Numbered from the stretch's first letter, positions 45,612 through 58,082 are shown. The stretch: 64,000 nucleotides of DNA from Lumnitzera littorea (GCA_024138015.1 JAMXBB010000007.1:66092133-66156132), one strand, 5' to 3'. Notes: generated from the letters alone by a model not told the origin. Translations and numbers: made by a program.

Positions 45612-46859
45612 GCTATCCCTCTTTATAGGGAAGTTCAATTAGAACTTCGCTATAAAGACAAAAGAGATACCTATTTTTGTCAAACCTTACTTTGAACTAA
45701 TAGAATGAGGATCACTAACATGAATAGTAAGCTAAATTGTATCTTATCTTGATGAGGGATATCAACTTAAAAGGTTGATGTAAAGAATAAACAGTTCGTC
45801 TTGAAAGGATGAGGCAAAAGAATGGGAAGTCCGTCTTAAAAGAACGAAGCAAAAGAAGCCTGTCTTGAAAGAATAGGGCAAAAGATAAGGGACCTATCTT
45901 GAAAGGATAGGGCAAAGGAATTGGGTACCTATCTTGAAAGGATAGGGCTAAAGATTTGGGTTACCCATCTTGGAAGGATAGGGCAAAAGTTTTAAGGGGC
46001 CCTATCTTGAAAGGATAGGGCAAAAGAATTAAGGGGACCTATCTTGGAAGAATAAGCTAAAAGTTTTAGGGGAGCTTATCTTGGAAGAATAGGGCAAAAA
46101 CCATTGGGGGTCAAATTAATTTGTTTTGGTTTAGTGGATGATCTAAAAAGGATAAATCTCTTCGAGATTTCAAAAAGACTTTAATTCTCCTAAATATCTC
46201 TTTCAAGGACTTTTAGGATCATTTAACTTGAAAATGGAGAATTTCACATATAACAACCAATCGGCATACCTCATGCTAACGCCTGATATTCACTCATTTA
46301 GATCGCAAAATATCACCAAGGCATTTCCTTAAAATTGTGCTTGCTTTTTCTTCTTTTTTCCTCTTTTCTTATTTTTCTCTCTCTTTTCTTTTTTTTTTTT
46401 TTTTATCTCTCTCTTTTTTTTTTCTAGAATAAGATCTTCTTCATGATTGAAACCTTTTGCTGATGATTCTTGTAGCCGTACCATGCTCATGCCTTGATTC
46501 TTTTTTGTCATCACAAGGTCTCAATTTCTACCTCTCCATGATTCCTGAAAAATAAATCTCCTTTCAAAAGAGATAAGATTAAATTATTACGAACATTCGA
46601 TTTCAATTTATTTAGTGACTTAAATCCATTAGTAAGTGTTTGGTGTTTATGTACACGAGACTAAGAAACATGGTATATAAGTGTTTATTGGTGAAGTGTT
46701 TGTTGATTGATGACCATCCGAATTCGAGAACATTTATGGATATCAACTTTACTTATAAACGATGAAAGATTAACTTCAAACCATTCTAAAAAAAAAATTG
46801 GAATCTTTATTGAACTCAATTTTCATGGATAATACAATTTAATTGCATCTAAATTCACA
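45612..46859 (-). other. E2 3' untranslated region
   Basis: The space between integrase and 3' LTR. It has a minisatellite (45796-46104), a poly-T/CT tract (46338-46425, a G/A-rich run on the sense strand) and otherwise unique-looking sequence. The frame at 46329-46514 translating to Lys/Glu repeats is low-complexity and not a gene. Confidence 0.7.
45796..46104. repeat. Minisatellite, about 9 units of 30-37 bp
   Basis: The unit core is TATCTTGAAAGGATAGGGCA. Copies begin near 45798, 45832, 45862, 45896, 45931, 45967, 46004, 46041 and 46078, with spacing rising from 30-34 to 37 bp. Copies in the middle are the most alike. Variable tandem repeats at this place are known in Tat/Ogre elements and have been proposed as a source of plant satellites. 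Confidence 0.88.
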
Positions 46860-47820
46860 GGTCCCCTTAATTACAGGCCATCCATTTCTATCAATAGTAA
46901 TGCACCTCCCGACAATACCCTTTTTACCACATAAGGACCTTTGTAGGTCAGAGCAAACTTGCCCCTAGGGTCTTTTACATTTTGCAGTACTTTCTTCAAC
47001 ACCAAACGCACTTTCTTGTTAAAGGCTTGAATCATCCACTATTGGTAACACTAACCATGACATATTGCAGCAAGCTTCCTTTCATCTAGGAGGTTCAAAT
47101 GCTCCATTCACTTTTCTCAATGATTCTCTTGATATTCTTATTAGTGGCTTCAATTGCCCCATTCATTTGAGGACGATATGGGGTCGAGTTTTCAGGACTG
47201 ATCTTAAACCGATTGCATCCTTCAGTCATTAACTTCTTGTTCAAATTTGACCCGTTGTCCGTAATGATAGACTTCGGTGTACCGTATCTTGCAATGATAT
47301 CTCTTTTCAGGAACCTCACTACCAATCATTTGGTCACCATGGCATATGATGTTGCTTCTACCCACTTAGTAAAATAATCAATCGCAACTAGAATGAATTT
47401 GTGCCCATTTGAAGCCGTTGGCGAAATTGGTCTAATCATATCTACCCCCCACATTGAGAAAGTCCAAGGAGCTGACAACACATGTAATTCTTGGGGAAGA
47501 GTATTTATTTTATTAGTGTATACTTAATACAAGTGACAATGCCTCACATGTTTGATACAATCTGATTCCATTGTCATCTAAAAATACCCCATGCTTATGA
47601 TCTTCTTAGCTAACATGTATCCATTCATATGAGGACTACAGACTCCTTCATGTACTTCCTTCATTAATTTCACAGCTTCCTCTTCATCTAGACACCTTAG
47701 CAATGTTGTATCTAATGATCTTTTGTACAACGATGCTCCACTTAATAAGAAATGAGCAACCAATCTCCTTAAAGATTTTCTATCTTTCTTATTAGCCTCA
47801 TTAGGGAATTCACCCATTTG
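46860..47820 (-). pseudogene. E2 integrase, catalytic triad intact
   Basis: The zinc domain has VHEGVCSPHMNGY and HCHLY (last Cys to Tyr). The core reads MWGVDMIRP (Asp at 47440-47442), ITDNGSN (Asp at 47257-47259) and NGAIEATNKN (Glu at 47149-47151), the D-D-35-E set complete and correctly spaced. Stops lie at 46-47 kb positions expected to encode Trp or Gln, so no full protein can be made. It is the best preserved Tat integrase here. Confidence 0.87.
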
Positions 47821-48277
47821 AAGTAACTTTTTGACATCATAATACTAGGGCTTCCCTTGGTTCCTTCTTTTCAATTGTCAAGCAAAAAGCCGGTTTTTCC
47901 TCCACCTCAATCTTCAGGGGATGAATTTCTATCCCATCTGTAACTTCACCATGGACACTAACGTGGCCAATGCATCAGCAAATTGATTCTGGGTTCTTGG
48001 AATGTAAGTGAATGAAATTTCTTGGAATCTTTCAATTAGCTTTCCTAAATGCTCATGACAAGGTATCAATTTCTCATCTTTCATCTTATATTCTCCTAAG
48101 ATTTAGAGAATTATAAGAGAAGAATCTCCATACACTTTAAGCCTTTGTATTCTCATGTCTAGCATCATTTTGAGCCCCAAAATGTAGGCTTCATATTCTG
48201 TTATGTTGTTCGTATATGGAAATGCTAACCTCACTGCCATAAGGAAATGGTTACCCTCAAGTGATACTATTACTGCT
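47821..48277 (-). pseudogene. E2 archaeal-type RNase H, C-terminal part
   Basis: From 48272 downwards the minus strand reads AVIVSLEGNHFLMAVRLAFPY, then YEAYILGLKMMLD and LKVYGDSSLIIL, the body of the archaeal-type RNase H. The N-terminal strand ends in GIGAV at 22785. The duplicated AGCAG codes for the overlapping residues on both sides. Linker residues to integrase follow below about 47950. Confidence 0.85.
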
Positions 48278-51200
48278 TGTCAGGACCCTAAAGGGGGCTT
48301 AGTAGGATTATAAAAAATTTCCATGTCATGTGTATGTACGCATGATATGGAAACCGCCTTACAAGTCAAAGATTGCAAGATTTTAAATGATAAATCACTA
48401 AGATTATTGATTTTTAAGTAATTAATTTATTGTAACATATAAATATAAATAACTATGGATGTCTGATATCCTATAGTTCCTCAAAACTGTAGAGAATAGG
48501 TATCCCCTACCAAATGATAAGATCAAGTAATATAGACTTAAAAGTTCAAACTTATTAAGGTTGAAAAATCTAAGCACATAAGTGATATTTACATTTAAAG
48601 TTTCACATGAACTAAACAACTTCTCTCTAATTCCAACCTCTAAAAATGTCTCAGTACTTACACTCAACGCTCTGCTCTTAACTCATATCCAATTATCTAT
48701 TAACCTGTAAAAGAAAAACTATTAGGGAGCAAACTACAAGAGCTTAGTGAGTTATCCCTCATACTATATTGACAAGCAAATTATCAAAAAAATTATTACA
48801 ATCATATAAATGCATACACACATAGTATGCCAAACAATATATATAGTTGACCAGTGCTGCATATAATATTAGATTTTAACACCCTCCGAGGTAAGGGTTG
48901 GAGATACATCAATACTTATCACAACCGGGCTTTAGCACTAGGGTTTTTAACCATAACTTTGAATTTCATATTTTACAAAATACATTTCCATTTTTGAAAA
49001 TCCAGTAGTATACAAAATCTCGAGCCTAGCGATGAGGTGGCCCCAGTAGTCCACACTCATACCCTACAGTGGAAGTCTCTAGACTTGATCCTCAGCCGTA
49101 CGGTTGGCGTCTCCATCACCTAGTAAGCCCGTAGGTTTGAGTAAGGTCATGTTGTATGAGTGTACCGAACAGAAACACTTTAATGTAAACAACCTTTGCA
49201 AGGCCTCTCTTTACGTTCGCGTGAAGTGGTGATCGGAATAAGTATTGCAATGCATGAATAATGCACGACCCTTTTACTTTAAGATAGGGCAAATATAATT
49301 AAGTCAAATTATGAGGCGATCAATCAATATCAGCAAATCATCCAAATCATGTAACAACCAATCATACAATTAAATCATCAATTATTGTATTTAATAATAT
49401 TTCTCACAATAATCAATCAATATAAAGTACATGCATATCCCGAAACCTCATGCATCAAGTTATTAATATTTAATTTAAGTGCACTGACTACAAGCACAAA
49501 ACAAGTATAGAGTCATCGGGATAACCTGATCATTATGAGATAACAGGGATAATAAGTAATTGAATTAATTAATGGTTCTAGATATCTATCTATCTAATTC
49601 TACTTAGATTACTATCAGTTTTTATTCGATTAGACTTTATCACTAATCGTATGTAACTTTTTCATTCTATTTCCAATATTTACAAACTTATAGTCGTTTT
49701 TTATCATTTTCGGGCATATGTTCATATGGTGATCTCCGTTTTGAATGTTAAAACCCGTATTTTACAATATAGACTAAATTTATTGAAATTTTAACTATTG
49801 AAGCCTAAATATTCTTATTGCTTATGTTTTTATCTTATTTTAGTACTTAATGATTTAACTAGCCATTAGATTCTTACACTTAGATGATCTTATAGTTTAT
49901 TATTTTAGAGGCTTATGTTATCGCTTATGTCATCAATCGCTTAAGTCATCATTTGCTTATGTCATCGCTTAAGTCATTTACTACGTATATATACTCCTTA
50001 TGTATTTATGTACTTTATACATATGTTATGTATATACTTATACTTATAATATACTAGTATGTATGCTTGTGTACTTATACGTAGACTAGTACATATACCT
50101 ATATATACATACGGTCACATACGTATTTTTATACGTATTTTTCGTATGCCTAATGTTCCCTCTTAAGAAAGCTTCACAATTTTCATATTTTTACACTTCA
50201 AGAGCTTATTTAGCAAGGTACATGTATATATAGTTAGTATATTCCTTCTTTTTTGTTATGTACATAAAGGATACTTATATATAAAAGTATCTATACATGT
50301 ATTCATCAAGTGTATTCTTATATTCACATGCTTAAGCATATGTATATGTGTTTTTCTTCCATTAACTAAGGATTTCCTACACTTGTTCTAAGTATTTCAC
50401 CAAACCTTTACACAAACACCTCATATGCATTCACTTGTTGTAGGTACATAGGTATTTCTACACTTCTAAACTTGGTATAAGGATTCCTATCTTCTACAAC
50501 ACATGTGTACATATTACATAAGCTTTCTACACCAACATAAGATTGATACTAACTAACTATTAGATTAGATGATCAAATGAAGTCATACCTTTCTCTCCTT
50601 TGTAATTTGAAAAGGAAAGCAAGTAGATATGGTAGATTGGTGTGTGGTGGAAGTTGAAATTGTGAAAGTGAAATTTTGGAAAAGTTGAAGATGACAAAGC
50701 AAAGGGGAGTTCATCGTTTGAAATGGAAGGGGAAAAGGGGTTTATGTTGTCTTAATTTGTGTTTACATGAAATAAGTGCGGTCTAGATTCATCCATGAAG
50801 TAGACGGTAAGGATAAGAAAAAGAAAGAAAATTACATGTGATAATTGAATGAAAAAAAAAAATCAAGAAAGTGGAAGAAAACTCTAGATGATAATGACAT
50901 TTGTTGACTTGATTAACCTTTTGAGTTTGGCCAACATGTTGACTTAGTCAACTCTTTGAAATTAAGTGAAATTTATGTGTACATAATGGGGTAATTAAGG
51001 AAAATTTAAGAGAAAAATTAAGAAATTGAAGGAAAACGTGGAGTTTATTGAAATGATTAGTATGAATAGTTAATAAGATCTTCCTCTAAGTGTTTATATC
51101 CTATATACATCATTTGGTAGGCTACTTAATGTAACTATCATGAAAAATGTCATTTAGGATATTAATACCTACTATATGTAATATAAGCATCAACTAAATA

Positions 51201-51763
51201 CTCAACTCCTTATAATACTAACCTAGTTATATTATTAGAAGATGGATTTGATCTATAATGCAATATCTTAGTTTTTAGTGGATTACTTTAGTTTTATATA
51301 TATTAATGAATGATTGAAAGTTATTTTTGATTTTTTACTAATGATTTGGTAAGATACTGAGGATATATTATCAACTAGGGTTTTAGAGTAAATTATGGTA
51401 AATTAGTACTTTCATATCTTTAAAGTTATAGTTTTAGGATTTTATCACTTTCGAGCGCAATCTCTAATGTTTATATACATTTAGGGCATAAAAGTTTTTT
51501 ACGTGATTAAATCTTCGGTTGTTATCTTAGGGTTTTGATGAGGTTTGAGGTCAACTTTTCCAGTTATATATACTTAAGGTTTTAAGGTCTTCGTATGCAA
51601 TTAGAGGTTTAATTGATAATTTAAAGTTTTTCATATTCGCTTTAGGTTTTGAATTAAGATTTTAATCGGCTTTAAATCTCACTGGCTCTATTGACTTCAG
51701 GAAATCATCTACAGTTTATAGGTTTAATTCTATACTTAGAAGGCTAGATTTACGGGGTTTACA
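48278..51763 (-). mobile_element. Family U solo LTR, 3.49 kb, inverted copy
   Basis: Minus-strand start TGTAAACCCCGTAAATCTAG, end GGGTCCTGACA. It aligns end to end with 22786-26374 at roughly 90% by eye. Inner flank (48273-48277, reversed) AGCAG and outer flank (51764-51768, reversed) TCCAT belong to two different insertion sites. No coding sequence; the same short tandem repeat occurs at 49917-49978. Confidence 0.85.
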
Positions 51764-52636
51764 ATGGATCCTTGCTTGCCGAAAGCTTAAAGAAGGTGAT
51801 GGAAGTTGTGTGAAAGAACAGAAAAGGTAAGATAAGCAAACTTACGAACAACTCCAAAGGATATGGCGCATTAGTGGAACTTTCGATGACTTACAATACA
51901 ACTCAATATGATGTATAGAGGGTCTGGTAGGATTACTCGCTACCAAGCTTTGCTTAAGGGTTAGGATAAGGGTGAAAAGAATAAACAAGCTTAATGAGAG
52001 CAATGTTCAAAAATGGAGAATATTTAGTACATTGATGATAAGTTGCTTATGCAACAACATGTATAATGGGTATTTATATTCGAGAAATTGGGGTAACTTG
52101 CCCAAAAAGGAAAAGAAAAAAGGATAATGCCTAAAAGAAGTAATGTATAAGGAATACAAAGGGTAGAAATGAAATTTTAAGGAGAACAATGATTGTTGTA
52201 GCAAATTCCTTCACGTAGGTTTGGGGAACGTGGTAGTAGCATATTCAAGGATGCTTTTAGTGAGAGTAAACAAGATGGTGAGGTCAAGATGGGTAGCTGA
52301 ATAGGAGCATTGAGCAGATCTGGACCCATTTGAGAAGAGGTTCCTATGGATATGTGCTAGGGCTCTTGACTTCTCCGCACCAATGTTGCTAATCTAAAGG
52401 TCAACTCAGTTAGGGCTAAGTAGAGGCATAAAGTTTGGTTGTTAGAAGGTCATTAGTCTAGTTAGCATATGACTTTTGAGAGATTAGTTACTCATCTTGA
52501 CATAAGGAATTGGTCGGTAGTAAGGATCAACTCAACTTCAATAGGAGTTAGTTAGAGTAGGAGAATTTGCCTTGTTAGTCCTTTAAGGCTTTGAGCTTAG
52601 CTGTGGGTTAAAGGTCCAATAGTTGGATTCTTATCA
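51764..52636 (-). mobile_element. D 3' LTR, first 873 bp, interrupted by U
   Basis: Minus-strand start TGATAAGAATCCAAC, preceded by the purine tract CAGGAGGGAA. Body aligns with the B2 LTRs. At 51764 it is cut by U; the remaining 48 bases are at 26375-26422, and the junction sequence (AAGCTTTCGGCAAGC, then TCCATCATTATG) matches the uninterrupted relatives at 28075 and 33817. Total LTR length would be about 916 bp. Confidence 0.83.
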
Positions 52637-53116
52637 TTCCCTCCTGGTTGATTTGGATTTAGGATCAAATTTAGTGGGTCTTCATCCAATGCTCCTTTAG
52701 GGCGATAAGGACTAAGGTTAGCAATGTTGAAAGCATCAAAGACTCTATAATCTTCAAATAGTTCTAATCTAAAGGCATTATTGTTAGTCTTCTAGAGGAT
52801 TTTGAAGGAGCCTTTAGCTTGGCTGGATAACTTGTTCCTTCTCCTATTCAGGAACCTCTCTTTGCTTAAGTGTAACCACATTAGGTCTCTAAGATGAAAT
52901 TGTACTGACTTCCTTCTCTTGGCTCTTTCTTTCATTTTCTTGATGGCTTGATCAATCTGTTGTGTAACTTTCTCGTATATGTATTATAGGGATTAGGCTC
53001 GAGCTCTTGCATTAGGGTCTTCTTACGTCAGGGTCTTCTTTCTTGGACATGGGTATAGGGGTGTGATTAAGGGATAGCTCGAGATTAAAACCATAGACAA
53101 CTTTGAAGGGGGTCTA
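52637..53116 (-). pseudogene. D integrase C-terminal domain, decayed
   Basis: FKVVYGFNLELSLNHTPIP is at the right edge, matching FEVVYGFNLELPLDHT of B2. Then come GPFKILK and a FNIANLSPYRPKGALDEDP block, as in B2 integrase. Stops are frequent. The upstream part continues after the solo Tat LTR at 55759. Product would be the DNA-binding end of integrase. Confidence 0.82.
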
Positions 53117-53121
53117 CTTGG

Positions 53122-55753
53122 TATAGACACCTCATTTTTGCCACTCTTTATTTTTGGATTCCTTTCTTTTTGATTTTTTGGGCTAGGTTTAAACAAAAAT
53201 TAATTATTTTTGAAATATTAAAAATTTGAAAAAAATGAGGAAATTAAAAAAAAGTTAAAAATACAAAGTGTCAAAAGTGTTTGAGTTGAGTTGAGTTAGT
53301 TAATCAATTTAGGGTTAGATTAGATAATAGTCGAAGATGTATGTGTGAATTAATAAATTATAAGTCTTTAAATTATTGAGCTTCATTAGAAAAAATATAT
53401 TTTTAAATAGTCTAGTGGAATATAAAGTGGATTTTTTTATCCAATTTATATTAGGTTAATTAAAATGAACTTGGGATTTATTAAATGGGTTAGAATGTGT
53501 ATTTTGAGCTATATTAAAAGGCTGCAATCAATTTAAAATAAGTTGGATTGAGTCGGGCCTAAGGTAAAAAGCTTAAAAAGATTGTGAAGCTTCTAGAATT
53601 TGAGAATAAATTAGATCAAATCACGATTAGATAATTCGAGAAATTAACAATTCTAAAGTATATATTGTCATATCTTATGAAACTTTGATTTGTTAAGATC
53701 AAATCTTAATGACAAAAGATTTGAAAGATTCAAGTTCATGGTTTATAAATAGTGGACTTTGGCTGTAAAAAATCACATTCCATACACACAATCACTTTTG
53801 ACCCATGCACCAAATAACCTAAATTCGTTACTCTCACACAGTACTGTCACACCATGATCATAGCAAATAGAATTCCACTTGCACGATTCCTAATCCTACA
53901 TATAGTAGCATGTCTACACCCCTATACAATCTACTTCACAAAGCTCCATGCACAATTCCCAATCCCACACACCACAACTTGCATATGATCATACCCATGC
54001 ATAATTCCACGTATACAGTCCACACTCTTGATTACACACACTCCACGTGATCTGATTTAGTCCCATGTACACACTTTTGATCATGTACAACTCCACGATA
54101 ACACATGTATGCATAGCAGCAACTCCACGTGATTAGTAGCCATATGATCAGTGAATTGATGAACAATAATTCCACACAAAGCAAAACAACAACACAATCT
54201 ACGTAAATTTTCTCCTTAATCCGGCTTGTATTATAAAGTATAGAGGGGTTTTCCTTTTTCTAGTATAGTTATATTTATTTGTTTTTTTTTTCTCCTCTTG
54301 TTTTATTTGTTTTTCTTATTTTGGTTTAGATAATTTATTTTATTAATAACCCACACTAACTTTAGTTTATTTTTACATAGGTTTTATTTTAGTGATTGTT
54401 TTAGTTTTTTTTTTAATTATATGATTTATTTATTTATTGTTATTTTGTTATTTTTATTTTATAGGTATATTAAAGTGTTATATTGGTTTTACACAATAAG
54501 GATTTTGTATAGAATTATTACTAATATGAGTCTTCGCAAGTATTTATGTTGATTCCCATTGATTCATGCCTTTCGCATTTCTCGCATAGATTGTATGTTT
54601 TAGCATAAAGTTGCATACTTTTAGTCAAAATTGCATGTAAAATTCAATATTTTTTTTAAAAATTTCTCTTCTATAGGAAATTTGCGTCTTTTGTTTAAAT
54701 TTGCATGTTTTTCATTAAATCTACTTTTTAAAATAAAGTCGGTATTTTAGGGACTTTTAGAAAAATTATTTTATCACTTGTTAGTCTTTCATAAAATAAA
54801 CAAAATTTTTTAACTAGCATCTTTTTTATGGTTTATACTTTTTTTCATGGTTTAAGCTTCTTTTCTATGGTTAGGTATATTATTAATAATAATTATATTT
54901 TTTTTTTCATAAAACGATATGTTTTACATGATAATTGCATATTAGCATAATTTCATAAGACTTGCATCTTTTATTTATTTTTTCTCATTTAGGTGTTTTA
55001 GGATTTTTTTTAAGTTTTATCATGTAGCAGTTTTCTCCAAAAATAAAAAAAATACTAATTTAGAGTCCTTTTAAAAATTAAGTCTTTTAGGTTTTTTTTT
55101 TAATTGGGAATAAAAATTAGGTTTTTCTAAGGATTTTTCTTAATAAAAATAAATTAGTTAAAAAATGTAAACCTTGCCTATTCTCATATATAAAATTTGT
55201 AAACCCATTAAAGTTTTTCCAAAAAGATGAGAACTGTGGTCGGTTTGATCTTGATTATTAAGTACGTAGTCATTTTTAGGACAATCGTAAAATTTGTAAA
55301 ATAGTTTTATTTTCTTTTTATTTTTTAAGAAAATTTTGTCATAAAAAAATTTATTTTTATACATTTTCATATTCTTTATACGTTTTCATTTCTTGAAAAA
55401 TTATAAAAATAAAGGCCGGTTAGTTAGTTTCTTTTAAATTTTTATATAGTGACTTAATTTTAATATGTTGGTCCCTAAATTTACATTTTCTAGTTACATT
55501 CTCTAAAAAATTAATTTTTTTAAGAAAATATGTAAACTAGTGGCTAAATTAGGATTTTCCCACCCGAAAATCCTAATTTAACTTTTTTATCGGTTTAACT
55601 AGTTAGCAACTTCGAATTATTTTGCAAAATATTTTTTTTTAAATATTTTTTTAAGAAAATTGTTTTTCCTTAATTTTATGTTAAGTAATTTATATTAAGT
55701 GGGTTAGACTTAATATAGGTTAAATTAAAAAAAAACTAAAATAGGGCTTAACA
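53122..55753 (+). mobile_element. Tat-type solo LTR, 2632 bp, in D integrase
   Basis: Starts TATAGACACCTCATTTTTGCC and ends AATAGGGCTTAACA; flanked by CTTGG (53117-53121) and CTTAG (55754-55758), a 5-bp duplication with one G-to-A change. It is closer to the E2 LTRs than to the 34481 LTR. It lies on the opposite strand to D. No ORF of interest. Confidence 0.9.
53744..53751 (+). promoter_or_regulatory. TATA box of second Tat solo LTR
   Basis: TATAAATA, about 620 bases from the LTR start and followed by the C/A-rich segment 53770-54210. Confidence 0.65.
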
Positions 55754-55758
55754 CTTAG

Positions 55759-56883
55759 AGTCATGTACTATACGGTTGTAAGCGAATTCTACCACAGGCA
55801 AATAGATGTCCTAATAAGCTAAGTTCTTACCAATTACAACTCGGAGTAGCGATCCTAAAGTATGATTGTCTACCTCTGTTTGGCCATTAATTTGAGGATG
55901 ATAGGAAGTGCTGAATAGCAATTTGGTCCTCATTTGATGTCACAAAGTTCTCTAGAAGTGACTTAAGAACTTTAGGTCTTTATCTGAGACTATACTCCTC
56001 GATACATCGTGTGAACGAATAATTTCCTGCAAAAAGAGAGAAGTAATAGCTGAAGCACTGTTAGTCTTAGAGTAAGGGACAAAGCATGCAATCTTATTGA
56101 ATTTGCCCACGATGACCATTATAGAATCTTTGCCTCAAGCATTTCTAGGTATCCAAGGACAAAGTCCTTGCTTAACATAGTCTAAGGTTGGGTCGAGATA
56201 AGTAATAGCATTACATTCCCTTGCTCGGCTAGGCATTTGACCCTCTTGTAAGTAGTATAACTCTTAAGCACTTAATGCATGTCTCATCTTGTTCTCGGCT
56301 AGAAGAATCACCCTCTCAACAACTTGTATGTCCTCTTCTCTACAAAATGTCTAAAGAGTCCTCTAGAATAAGCTTTCCTGACAAGTAGCTCTTGTAAGGA
56401 ATAGGTCGGCACACATAACTTTCTACTTCGAAACAAATATCCATCTTCCACATGATAGTCATCCACTGCTCTTCCTTCAGCACAGCACTCGAATATAGGT
56501 TCGTGATATGGGTCTTTAGGGTACTATTCTTTATGCTTGCAAACCTCAACAATCTAGTTTGCAACTCAGTCAAGAGGACATGTCTCTTCGATAGAGCGTT
56601 GACATCGACATTGCTCTTACCTTGTTTGTACTCTATTATAAAGTTGAATCCTTTTAGGAATTCAACCCACCTCACTTGTCGCTTCGACAACTTGGTCTGA
56701 TTTCTAAGGTACCTCAAAGACTCGTGATTAGTATAGATGACAAACTCTTTCTACAATATATAGTGCTACCACACTTTGAGTGTTCAAATAAGGGCTAAAA
56801 GTTCTTTGTCATATTCGAAGTAGTTCAATTTAGGTCCTTTGAGCTATTCACTATAGTAGGCAATTGGTTGGCTTTCTTGCATT
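55759..56883 (-). pseudogene. D RNase H end and integrase, decayed
   Basis: From 56883 downwards: LMQESQPIAYYSE (RNase H), YEYDKELLALI-like residues, then the open piece 56340-56717 with KRQVRWVEFLKGFNFIIEYKQGKSNVDVNALSKR (RNase H end and tether). Integrase follows with LSKDFVLGYLEM, but catalytic motifs are frame-shifted. The next part of integrase is at 53116. Strand and order match C and B2. Confidence 0.83.
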
Positions 56884-56888
56884 AAGCC

Positions 56889-57743
56889 AGGTGCGAACTA
56901 TGACCAAGAACAGACAAGACTGGTCGCTAGATGGGTCCAAGCTTGCAGAAAGCTTGAAAAAGGGTTAATGGGGAAAGGTATGAAAAGAGTGACAAAGATG
57001 AATGGAATAGTAAGTAAAAACCCACAAACAACTCCAAAGGATATGATACACCAATAGAACTTCCGAGAACTCATAGCACAATTCGATATAATGTACAAAT
57101 TGGTTGGTGAGATTACTTGCCACTTAACCTTGCTTAAGGGAAAGGATAAGAGTGATGTTGAGAATAAACAAGTAGTGTTTACGCAAGGAAGAAAGTACTC
57201 AAGTGTATTGAAGGTAATTTGATAAGTTATAGCTATAAGTACAAGGGTATTTATACCCGTAAGTTAGGATAACTTGCCCAAAAGGGAAAAGAAAATAAGG
57301 ACATTTCCTAAAGAAGCAATGTACATGATATAAAAGGATAAAAATAAATACATAAGAAAAACAATCATTAGTGCTATAGATTCTCCATACAATACTGTAC
57401 ATGTGGCGATGCTGCATTGGCGAGGTTGTCAGGGGATGTGGATAAAAAGTATAGATAAGTGAGCTTGTCCAAGTAAGGATGGCCTAGTTAGTCTGAATTC
57501 TCTGTCTCTTAGCTTCTCAACAAGGATAATGTCGAGTTATTGGTCGGCTTAGCATTAAAGTAATCATCAACTCAGCATAACACAGAATAATGAGCAATCA
57601 TACAACACGACATTAAAGGTGACTTGACAAGGAAGTACTCGGCCTTAATAGGGGTAGGTTGGAACATAAGGATTCGTCGTGCCAGCCCCTTTAGTCTTCG
57701 AGCTCAACTTCCAGTCAAAGGTCACGTAGCTTAATTCCCATCA
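56889..57743 (-). mobile_element. C-type solo LTR, 855 bp, in D RNase H
   Basis: Minus-strand start TGATGGGAATTAAG, end TTCGCACCT. Flanks GTCTT and GGCTT (reversed; 57744-57748 and 56884-56888) agree at four of five positions. Without it, the D RNase H frame is nearly continuous (IGIRTV, then LMQE). It is over 85% like the C 5' LTR at 61812-62649, which sits at the same site in another copy of D. Confidence 0.8.
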
Positions 57744-58082
57744 AAGACAGTGCGTATTCCAATGTCTAATGTATCACATTCTAACTAAAAAATCTTCTAG
57801 AAATCAAGTAAGGCTAATACAGGTACGGAAGTCAACCTTGCCTTTACTTCAACAAAACTCTTCTCCTCTCTTTCTCCTCACTTAAATTCAATAATCTTCT
57901 TTGTTAGCTTGGTAAGGGGTGTACCAATGGCACTAAAGTTTCTAATGAACCTTTAATCAAAGGATGCCAATCTATGGAAACTTCTTACCTCAACATAGGT
58001 GGTTAGAGTTAGCTACTTGACAATAGCTCGAATCTTCTCATCATCTAGTCGTAAGCCACCTCCACCAACTACATAGCCTTGG
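57744..58082 (-). pseudogene. D RT end/RNase H start, duplicated copy
   Basis: About 90% identical to 62650-62985, including the junction with the LTR. Readable residues are SGGGL (RT thumb), FHRLASFD-type and LECDTLDIGI (RNase H start). The homology to D ends abruptly near 58082, next to integrase sequence of C. This is the duplicated side of the chimera. Confidence 0.78.

Larger units (their letters stand above)
43656..48277 (-). mobile_element. E2: 3' portion, displaced and inverted
   Basis: Minus-strand order: rest of archaeal-type RNase H, integrase, 3' untranslated region with minisatellite, 3' LTR. It is exactly the set missing from the 13071-22785 part. The join is at AGCAG (22781-22785 and, reversed, 48273-48277), the duplication made by the U LTR. 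GTTGG at 43651-43655 (reversed) pairs with ATTGG at 13066-13070. Confidence 0.85.

Noticed and set aside
45796..46104. CRISPR-like array
   Set aside because: Units are contiguous tandem repeats without unique spacers, in a plant retrotransposon.
46329..46514. Lys/Glu-rich open frame
   Set aside because: It translates a poly-T/CT tract in the E2 3' untranslated region.
22781..48277. Two independent U insertions at the same base of two Tat aRNH genes
   Set aside because: The coding halves are complementary rather than both complete, and the outer E2 duplications also match; a single insertion plus inversion is simpler.
22786..51763. The two inverted 3.5-kb repeats as terminal inverted repeats of one 29-kb DNA transposon
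   Set aside because: Outer flanks AGCAG and (reversed) TCCAT do not form a duplication, each copy has LTR-type TG...CA ends, and the flanks pair crosswise, which fits recombination of two LTRs.
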